Shown here piece by piece: positions 55,515 to 64,000 of a stretch of DNA of 64,000 nt. The DNA is taken from NCBI RefSeq assembly GCF_000237925.1, contig NC_031496.1, positions 7,303,801 to 7,367,800 of the forward strand, in the 5' to 3' direction. A program made the position numbers and the translations under genes. Origin of the DNA: Schistosoma mansoni (Eukaryota > Platyhelminthes > Trematoda > Strigeidida > Schistosomatidae). The notes beneath the pieces are model-generated. The model was not told the origin of the DNA. It searched no databases and was given only the letters and a program-made list of their open reading frames with translations. Position 1 is the stretch's first letter. Each line of letters starts with the position of its first letter.

Positions 55515-57304
55515 ATTTTCATTTATGTCTTATAAAGAATGTTATTTTAATGTACTGTTTTGACCTTATCTACTTGTCATAAATATTTGGACATTGTTTC
55601 CATTTTTAATTTATTGATGAAATGTATGCTATATTAATACTTTGTTTACAGCAACCACTAAGTCTATTCTTAAAAAAAGATATGCTATTTGTCAGAATAT
55701 ATGCTTAGTACAGAGGTATGTGTTATTCTACTGCCCATTTCAAATTTTGCATTGCTCTCTCTTTATAGAACAAGTGAAAAACACTAAATCCTAACTAAAA
55801 TAATCTGTGATGGTGAATGTAAATCCAACCTCAAAAAACCAGTCGCTGAATGTCGAATTGCTAGCAGTAATTCCTCAAGGTTAAAAGGTGGTTAGTGTTG
55901 ATTATTCAATCAGAGTTGTAGAATTACCTCGCCCAACAGTTAATGTGTTCTCCTAAATGAACCAAGAAAACAAGGTAGATTGGATACCGAGTTAAAATGA
56001 GTGAGGCCAGATAGTTTTGATAAAAGAATATGTACGTTGCGTATTTACACGTCCCATGTAAATCTAGCGGATTACATAGTGACTAATCTACATTTTACTT
56101 GTACAACTCATCATGAAACATTTTATCAGATTAATATCATTTAAGCTAAGGCCATGAAACAAGAACTATTTAGGGTGTACAGTTTTTACATCAACGTCTT
56201 TATTACGTCAAAGATGTTTAAATCTTCTTCAAAACTATTCCCTTACTAACTTTTGTAGGTTTGAATTTCCCTTTCTGCCGATCAAAAATTTAGCATGAAT
56301 CAGATTATTTTTTTCTTGGTTGAATATTCTATTCTAGTGCTTTATTCTTATTGTAAATTGTATTACACACAATTCATGCTTATTTAAATCAATCTACTTT
56401 GGATTCTCCAAATAAATCTTCCAAATGGAAATTCGTCTTTTGGATTAACCAGAGTTATGAAGAGAATAAGTGGCTTTCGTATTTAGTATATAGTAATATA
56501 AGTTAGCAGAATTTACATTGTATTAGTATACCAAACATGGCAAACGATTATAATTTTCATATCGCGAAAGTTGTACGAATAAGATGTCGACAGACATTGT
56601 GTTAAGCTGAAGTAACGTTACCGAGCCAATCATTATTTGTTACGCGTTCGTGAAAGCTTTATGTAATCATTCAGTTGTTATTACATATTAATTCACTCGG
56701 TAACGTAAATAATTCACTATACATTATGGCACGCACAATACCATAAGTTTTTAATGTAGCCAATGTAACCAATTACACAACATATCAAACCTTCAATCAA
56801 TGATAATAATCTCAATGTTCCCAATATTAACTAGTTTATATTACGTTTTTTAAATACATAGGGGATTAGATTCATAGATTATTGTGACAGACATTAACTA
56901 CTACTCCAATTTTAAATACAACACACCATAAAGTAAACACCAACTTGGAATCCTCAAATTTAGAAGAAAAGACACAGACCAAAAAACACATAGCACTAGA
57001 AACTGGAGGTAGACATCATTAGAACAATTAGTCCATGGAAACGATTAGAAAAGAGAGTCCAGGACAAAGTTGGTCAGAGAATCCTAGCCAGCAACCTATG
57101 CTCTACGATGAATAACAGACATTGATAAATAAGTATAACACTGCAATGTTACATTGCAATAATTAAAACAAAATTGTAACGCAAGACAATCGAACAAAAC
57201 ACAAACAAGATAACAAAAATGAGAACACATTAAATGAAAACACTATACATTAATTAAACCATAACCAGCTTAGCAATAAAAGTTACAACCTGATTAGACT
57301 TTTC
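55515..57304. other. Intergenic, nothing recognised
   Basis: AT-rich; no supported gene, exon or shared repeat. Confidence 0.4.
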
Positions 57305-57745
57305 AATTTTATTTATTTATTTAAACACATAAGTATTGGTACAAAAGAGCACAAGATATATATGTGCCGCACAAATTTCATTTGATTTGTGTGAGGGCTG
57401 TGATACTGTCTAGGTGCCCAAACTGAAGCAGGCGGTTTTCTTAGGGGGCCACACCCGGAGCCTTTGACCTAAAAGTCTGATCCATAAGACAGTGGAGCAT
57501 CGTGAGGAGATGCAGTCCCATGGTAGCCGGTGACCAACAGTTGGTTCATACGCCATTCGTTCCTTCAGGATACTGGAGTCCATGTGCACCATTGGTTGGC
57601 AATGAAGGGTTTACAACTCTCCTAGGTGGACGCGCCGTATCCATCAACCCGGTTAAAGCGCCGGACATTCGCTTTTCGTCCTCTCAATTTCGTAAACAAC
57701 AGTAATGCCACTGTGAGAAGGCAGTGAGTAGGACTTCCGTAGCAG
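57305..57745 (-). repeat. R1 repeat copy
   Basis: Tail seen as TTTTATTTATTTATTTAAAC at 57308-57327; body contains GGGGGCCACACCCGGAGCC and CCCGGTTAAAGCGCCGGAC. 5'-truncated at ~57745, next to a (TA)n run. Confidence 0.85.
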
Positions 57746-57750
57746 AGACT

Positions 57751-57778
57751 ATATTTATATATATATATATATATATAC
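57751..57778. repeat. (TA)n microsatellite
   Basis: About 13 TA units directly next to the 5' side of the R1 copy. Confidence 0.85.
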
Positions 57779-57904
57779 TGATTTGAGGATTAATCATATA
57801 TTCGATCAATTATGATCTAATAATGAAGATAATATTTTGTTCATCACTAATTATAACGGATAAGATTATTTTACGAGCATCTAATATAAAAAAGAATTCA
57901 AAGT

Positions 57905-58055
57905 AAAACCTGGGTTCGAATCTCGCGAGGCGGGATCGTGGATGCGCACTGACACTGAGGAGTCCCACAATAGGACGAAATGGCCGTCCAGTACTTCCAA
58001 GTTTTCCATGGTGGTCTAGCTTCAATTGACTCACGCTTTCAATTATCTATAAAGC
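57905..58055 (+). mobile_element. Hammerhead SINE, head truncated in the tRNA region
   Basis: Starts at ACCTGGGTTCGAATCTCGCG (B box), then ribozyme, TCTAGCTTCAATTGACTCAC and GCTTTCAATTATC. A box missing. About 570 bp downstream of the TUBGCP3 stop codon, so possibly in its 3' UTR, antisense to it. Confidence 0.85.
57944..57996 (+). ncRNA. Hammerhead ribozyme with altered stem I
   Basis: CTGAGGAG 57955-57962, CGAAAT 57976-57981, GTC 57986-57988. Three extra bases (ACA) separate stem I from the core box, and CAGTAC replaces CAGTGC, so folding is probably weakened. Confidence 0.6.
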
Positions 58056-58622
58056 CAATTATGTAAGATAATTAAAACTAATTGAAAATGAAATAAAACG
58101 ATTACCTTTCTTTGATGATGTAACAGTTCTCTATATGGTTTTAATTATTTATTTTCTAAAATAATACTTGTTAATTGACATAAATAGTCGAACAAATATT
58201 TGAATAAATTAAATAAAAAAAGATGAAGATTTCTTTCATGAAAAACAAAAACAAAACAACCATCTATACCGGAATCATTGAGAAGAACAAAAAAAGAGGG
58301 GAGATACAAGTATTCATCTATACGAACACAATTATACACACATACAAAAACATGTATATACATATACACATACATATATACATACATACATATGTATAAA
58401 GTTGTAAAATAAAACTAAGGCGGTAACAATAAGCAAATATCATTATAACATCAGTGATGTATTCAGTTAGAATTGAGCAAGTTCATCCATAAAGATGAGA
58501 AAATGAAAATAAGAATAGTATAAAATGTAATTACATTAAGTAATAATAATAATATCAAACGATAGGAATAGTAAATGGTTCAGATCTATATTGTCTGTTG
58601 TTTTTTTCTCGTTGTTCAACTA
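58056..58622 (-). other. Probable TUBGCP3 3' UTR
   Basis: AT-rich sequence downstream of the stop on the minus strand, with ACATACATAT-type simple repeats at 58330-58395. An 80-codon open frame at 58145-58387 is a product of that simple repeat. Confidence 0.4.
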
Positions 58623-61600
58623 TTATTTTGGATGTAAAGTAAATTCTCTATATTCATCGGATGCACTGGAGTTTTTTCTATATTCTACATCACTTATATG
58701 TGATACACCGGATTCTGTTTGTTTTGAACCAATTGTTAATGATGATGATGCGGAGCTTGGTGTTATAGAACCAGAATATGGTTGAGCACTTTTTAATATG
58801 ATAATATTACTGTATTTAGTCTTGTTCTGTTCTTCTTGTTGTGATGTAGGTTGAGATGATGACGATGGAAGAGGCGGTGGTGTTGATACCAGTGACTGTA
58901 TGTGTTGTTGTTGTTCATGATGTGACGATTGATATTTTTGATGATGATTCATTATTGAGGGATAACCGGATGTTATTGATCCACTAGTGGTACAAGATGA
59001 ACCAAGTGTTGAATTACAATAATGTCCATTGAAATTTATATGCTCTGCTAATAAACGTAAACTACAATCTGTATGATTTGACAACATATCGATGAATTTG
59101 ATAAGATTAGCCTGAAGAACAGGAAAAATAGAAAAATTCCGTAATCGAAAAGTTAGGCAGGTGACTATGGACACAATTAAGACAAATGTATTAACTGAAA
59201 GAATCCTGATAATGTATACAGGTTATCACGATAACACAATAAATTAACCAAAATATATCTTAATTCAGAAAGTCATAAGATGTGGTATATGTAAGTTGTT
59301 ATTGACTAAATAGAGCTTGGAAAATATGAACGTTAGCCCAAGTTGCCTTACCATATTAGCACAACGAGAGGAAATTAACAGGATGGATAGTGGACACATT
59401 GAAACAATGTAGTAGCATTGATAATGATTAGACTGTTCGATATGTATGACGAGAATAAATCACATTCTTCAAATCAACTCCATTGTCTCACTACAACACT
59501 GTCAAGATTTATAAAGGAGACTAATAGACAATGTGAAAGACTGAGAACATTAGGTATATGGTTGAAAAGACAGAAAGAGAAGGTGTGCACGAACAATTAG
59601 AATAACTTCAGATGTAGAGTAAGTGAACGAGTGAATCCATCTGTGCTATTATGATTGATTTAGAATTATGTAATCCATCATCTCCAACTAGTGGTTCCGC
59701 TCATTGAGGGAACCCTAATCAAGTAGCTTACATATATCGACATAGCTCAAACAAACGGTCAATGACTTAATAAACTGATACCATATCGTCTTCTGATCGA
59801 GGTTAGACCTTTTTCAACCCACTTCTCCACCATTAAATGTCGCCTCTTGTAGTTAGGCATATTTGAACAGTGAGAAAGAAGAGTAGGAAGAAATAGGCAA
59901 GGATCAAAGGAATTAAGTAAGTATTGGCAAGAATAATTTAAAAATAAGGCGCAAACATGAAGTATATGAAGGTAGAGTATGAAATGGCATTAAGTTGAAA
60001 ATTGGGAGAACAATAAAACAAAAAAGAATGGACTCATGTTCTACTACTACTGATTTGAAGATTTATCATATTTTCAATCATAAATTAAGATTAGTATGTA
60101 AACCCACACACCAGAGGAACAGTTAATTCCAACATAAACAGACGACGAATCAAAAAGACTGATATCACCTTTTAATGTGTTTGTCTCTGGCTTTTTCCTA
60201 ACCACCTATTAGTGATTAGGTAATCTTAACCACCTCAGTGGATGTAAAGACGATTTCCTCGTGAGACTCATTCGATATATGTAGTTTCTAAATTACTTTA
60301 GAAAACATCAGAAAAATCAACGTGTAAAAAGATGAATGATGGAAGAACTGAAATCGTGCAGCGTAATATACATACACAGATTCTAAGCAAGTAAAAGTGA
60401 GTATTTAAAATAAAAAATCTTAAAATCACCGTAAGTGTTTGGATATTATTAATAAAAACCTATGAAACATTTTTGGTTCCTAATAATGTTTGTGAAGTCA
60501 GAATATTGTGATACGTATGATTTTTACATTATAGATTAGTAATGACTATATAGAAAAAAAACTTGGATGAATTGTAAGACTTACACGATATGCGGCAGCT
60601 TGAATACGAATTCGAGCTTGTAAATGAGCAAGTTTACTATCGACAAACTCTTTACGTCTAAGTGACTCTTGTTCTTCTCGTAATCGATCAGTACCCCAAT
60701 GACCAGTCCGTTCAGCACGTTGTAACTAATTTTAATTGTTGAATAATGATAATATATTTATAAAAATAAGAATAATAACTATTGTCATCATTACTTAATT
60801 GTAAAATTAACAAGTTGAAGGTTTTCCTACGCTTTCCTACATTTGAACTAAATTCACTTAGCGAATAAATGAAAAGTGGACTGAACAAAACAGTTAGCCA
60901 TTTCGTTCACAGTCAGTCATCATAAACCTAGAATTTGGCATGAATGTGTAATGCAGTTCAGGCAATAACACATCAGCATATATAGAGTGTTGACAAGATC
61001 AGAGCCACAAAGAAGGAATCAATAGGGATTAAAATGAATATATATAAATATGGAATAACGCACCTAACCTAACATTCATAGGAACCATATAAAAAAGATC
61101 AAGGCAAGCAAATGCGAATTACGTTATTCAACATCTAAAACCAATGAATACGATTATTGCGAAAGGGTGTCCACATAAAGAAGTCCATGAGACACGAAAC
61201 TTATAATTTCGGGGATTAAAGTTATGCCTTAATCAGCCCGCCTCTAACATTTTTTTCAAACTGTCCATTCTTTCTATGCTAGTCAACAATCCACATACCA
61301 TCAATCAATAAAACTGTATAGACTCATCAACTGGCTTGACCTTTTTATCTAGTACCCGATGTTTCATTTCAGAATTGTTTAATTACGGACAAACAGTGCA
61401 TTGAAAAAACCTAGTATCAAATTTCTTAGAAACTAATAAATCATCCGACATTTTATGAATAAGGTGGTCTCAAGTGCCGTTAGATGTGTGAGGGCAATTG
61501 CCATTCTCCAATTGCCTTGACAGTGAGAAGATATTTCTTGTTAAAAGATATGAAAAGAAAACTAGGTTCAGGGTGGTCTCCGCAAACAGGAAGTATGACC

Positions 61601-62159
61601 GCAGCGACCAATGGATAGTTGCTTGATTCCAGTCACATGTAGCCTTTTTATGAGTAGTTTTAAATAATGTTAGCCATTTATTTATAAGGTTTTACAACCA
61701 TAGGGTAAGACAAGATATAGAATTTTTTAAGTCCGATGTTTTCCAACCCCCTCCATTTGTTGCAGGAACAAAATTGGCGTTACAGCTTTGCGTTTGGACA
61801 AAAGACTTTGGGTTCAATCATGTTGAATTAATAATTATTCTCCAATAAAAAAGTTAACAACTATTGTAGGCATTAATGTTGATTCAATGCAAATTATTTA
61901 AACTAACCTCAGATGCATATTTTTCACGTATACTATTCTCATGCATAGCAGTTGTATTAAAATCTTGATGTAACTGAGCATAATCCAAGATTGAATTAAA
62001 TATCGCTCGTAATTGACCAAGAAGTTGACGTGATTCAGCATCTAATAGACATCTTGTAAATACATTTGATAAGAACGCTTGATGAGCTTTAATGATATCA
62101 CCTAAATCTTCAGCGGAATGTACTTGTTTGACAAGATTTTCCCAGGCACATTCTAAAAC
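58623..62159 (-). CDS. TUBGCP3: Gamma-tubulin complex component 3, C-terminal exons (partial)
   Basis: Minus-strand exons 61908-62159, 60585-60725 and 58623-59111, all phase 0 with GT-AG borders, give the last 293 residues. The first reads VLECAWENLVKQVHSAEDL then AHQAFLSNVFTRCLLDAESR, matching GCP3 (VxECSWDELxxKVQxAxDLDxIIxAHExFLDTIISRCLLDSDSR). The second has GHWG, where GCP3 has GQWG. The third opens ANLIKFIDMLSNHTDCSLRL then INFNGHY, like the conserved GCP3 ending [23 protein letters not shown]. After that comes a ~130-residue tail rich in Ser, Gln, His and Pro that the vertebrate protein lacks. The GRIP2 region at the C-terminus binds gamma-tubulin; the complex nucleates microtubules at centrosomes. 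Upstream exons (GRIP1 and most of GRIP2) lie beyond the window edge. The gene converges on aftiphilin with a ~9.9 kb gap between stop codons. Confidence 0.9.
59300..59890 (-). mobile_element. RTE-clade LINE 3' end in TUBGCP3 intron
   Basis: Third copy of the sequence in the palindrome arms (ATTAGCACAACGAGAGGAAA; the 60-codon frame at 59418-59600 differs from 42453-42635 at about 8 residues), continuing through CCAACTAGTGG to TGTAGTTAGGCAT. 5'-truncated; it breaks off on its low side at 59330 without the R3 that flanks the other two copies. Confidence 0.72.
59891..60584. other. TUBGCP3 intron, nothing recognised
   Basis: No supported feature between the RTE fragment and the penultimate exon. 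Confidence 0.4.
60726..61907. other. TUBGCP3 intron, nothing recognised
   Basis: GT-AG borders are clear on the minus strand; no repeat of the families above was seen inside. Confidence 0.5.
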
Positions 62160-63965
62160 CTTAATTATATTCATTAAAAAAAATATATAGTGTAATTAAT
62201 AAATATATATTTCATAAAAATGTATAACATCAAAATAAGCAAGTAGTTTATACTGTAATGTGGAGTGGAGCCGTTTAGTGATTAAAGAAATTGGTTTTCA
62301 ACCAAAAAGGATAAAGTTTTGAACCCTGCTTCATCTATCTTGGTTTGGAAAGTCACTACATATACCATTACCCATGATATGATGTATGAATCAGAAAAGA
62401 GTACAAAAATATGTAATTGGTGAGTTACAATACAATAAAAACCATATCACTCAAATGACTTTTTTATGACTTACTATTTTCATGTCTTGATGTAATCTAA
62501 CTGTCTTCACATAATGATGAGTGAAAACAACAACTTAATGTATAAAATCAGCTGTTATATAAAGTGGAAAATTCATATGTATTAAGTATCATTCTAGTAA
62601 ATAGAATAATGTATAATGTAAATTATTTGTCAAGTAAAGATTTACGCATTTGGGAAATTGAATCAAACACGTACGTACAATATTCTGGCTAAGAAATATC
62701 ACTCAGCTACCCAAAATAAAGTATCTGAAACAAGATTTGCATGTCCCATCTAATACTAGAAAAATGAGCGTTTTAAAACAAAAAAAACCATCGCTGCACT
62801 AATATATATACGTATCAGTGAAGTTCGATCAGGTTAAATAGAGTAATCAAAAAAGTTTCAATGGGTTTTGGATGATATGCTTGAACTAAATCGATTTCCG
62901 CGGTAACGAACGAAAGCCAATGACACAATGACACGATAAGCTATTCAAATCTGTTGTCCCAGGCCCCGCTAACTAGATGAAGAAGTTCAAGGCAAGTAGG
63001 GGAATATATATATATATTCCGTAAGCAGCCGAGTACAAGCAATCAAATAAGGGAAAAAGTCAAGCGTATATATACAGCAACAAATTGTCCTTGGGCATCA
63101 TTAATAAATAGCACACACAAAGAAACAATGTACCAATAGCGTTTAAGATAGTTTACAAGTGGGAAATATGACGTGAAGGTAAAAAGAGCGTGTTTGGCGC
63201 GAAAACAGCCAAATTCAAATTTTCAAAATAAAATTACAAAATTAAGCCACTTATCAAGTAAGTTCTGGGGATTTGACATACCCAATATTGGATCTTTGTA
63301 AACTATACGTATCAATACATTTTGCCTAGCATATCACTTGAGGATATACAGAAGACTATGAGGTATCGTGATTAGGCAACAACTAAGTTAATTGGGATAA
63401 TGATCTGCATACTTAGAATACAGATATTCAGAAACAAACTTTTTACTCTACAACTTCGATTTCACTGAACATATCAACACATGTACAAATGGAGAGCGGA
63501 CTAAGTGTGGATGCTTATATGTATATTCACTAACCAAAGAGAATATGGCCCTGTGTGACATGTAACTAACCGACATACTCAATACAAATTAATCAAGGCG
63601 TTATGGTTCAATTCGTTTTAATGAATAACACTGAGAGGCTGGATATATTTTTTTTCTAATGAGTTAGATATTGCATTTCGACAGTTCACTGATATACCGG
63701 AGTTCAAGCAAAGCTTAAAAGTTAAGGTTAAATTGATTGGCAAATGAGTGATCAACAAAACTTATATTTACCAATCAGTTATGAAATCTAATTACGTTTA
63801 CTTTTACATCTAATATTTTGAAAATAACCCTTTCAGTTTACTAGAAAAATAAACCTAGTCTAATAGCTAATGAAGTTATCTTACGTTTGAGTTCATACAC
63901 AGGAACTAACGCAAATAGTTCACTTTTATGATAAGTTATCAATAAGCCACATAGTTTAGTAAAGA
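62160..63965. other. TUBGCP3 intron, upstream of the first visible exon
   Basis: Acceptor at 62160-62161 (minus). A tRNA-like SINE remnant may lie at 62260-62335 (TTTAGTGATTAAAG and GTTTTGAACCCTGC). No further exon matching GCP3 was seen up to the edge. Confidence 0.45.
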
Positions 63966-64000
63966 TCATCACCAGAACTCCAGTGAATTAGTTACTGAGG
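63966..64000. repeat. R2 repeat fragment at window edge
   Basis: ATCACCAGAACTCCAGTGAA and TAGTTACTGAGG match the R2 block at 43700-43735; cut by the window end. Confidence 0.4.

Noticed and set aside
62250-62340. A possible tRNA gene in the TUBGCP3 intron
   Set aside because: B-box-like GTTTTGAACCCTGC is present, but no acceptor stem or anticodon arm folds; at best a SINE head remnant.
1-64000. CRISPR arrays, bacterial operons, prophage
   Set aside because: Everything identified is eukaryotic (introns, LINEs, SINEs); no short regularly spaced repeats with unique spacers were seen.

Overview
The window looks like nuclear DNA of a blood fluke (Schistosomatidae, probably Schistosoma). It is AT-rich with long repeat-filled introns. 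It carries SR2-type and other RTE-clade LINEs, CR1-like LINEs, a Gypsy fragment, and several copies of the schistosome Smα-type short elements that pair a tRNA-like head with a hammerhead ribozyme. The genus is inferred from this repeat content and from protein resemblance; no search was run.

Three host genes can be read from exon structure. (1) A complete four-exon gene on the minus strand (17809-18371) encodes a secreted type-2 cystatin. All splice phases agree, and it has the cystatin QxVxG loop, the PW loop and four cysteines. (2) A plus-strand gene (about 32003-48747, five exons recovered) encodes an aftiphilin-like clathrin/AP adaptor accessory protein; its introns hold most of the repeats in the middle of the window. 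(3) The last three coding exons of a gamma-tubulin complex component 3 (TUBGCP3/GCP3) gene lie on the minus strand (58623-62159), convergent with aftiphilin; its 5' exons lie beyond the right edge.

Layout. 1-430: end of an LTR-like fossil. 1585-2443: SR2 LINE 3' end fused to a tRNA-Asp-like sequence. 2.4-13 kb: intergenic DNA with hammerhead SINEs and other dispersed repeats. 13.05-16.93 kb: nearly full-length but broken RTE-clade LINE. 17.8-18.4 kb: cystatin. 18.66-21.07 kb: pieces of CR1-like LINE. 21.2-22.5 kb: Gypsy fossil. 22.6-25.8 kb: nothing recognised. 25.8-30.3 kb: copies of a ~0.5 kb repeat (called R1 here), one arm of a 1.5 kb inverted duplication, and a young RTE 3' end. 32.0-48.7 kb: aftiphilin with RTE, CR1, R1, R2, R3 and SINE insertions, a 108-bp tandem repeat running into a 200-N gap inside a ~740-bp-arm palindrome, and the second arm of the inverted duplication. 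49.9-58.0 kb: hammerhead SINEs, a fold-back SINE, an inverted pair of LTR-like fossils and an R1 copy. 58.6-62.2 kb: TUBGCP3 exons.

The most interesting signal is the hammerhead SINE family. Several copies keep the catalytic core (CUGANGA, CGAAA, NUH) but have a palindromic four-base-pair stem III with no loop, which suggests cleavage as a dimer, and two copies have become long perfect-to-near-perfect fold-backs. Names R1, R2 and R3 are local labels for repeats that I recognise only by recurrence inside this window.
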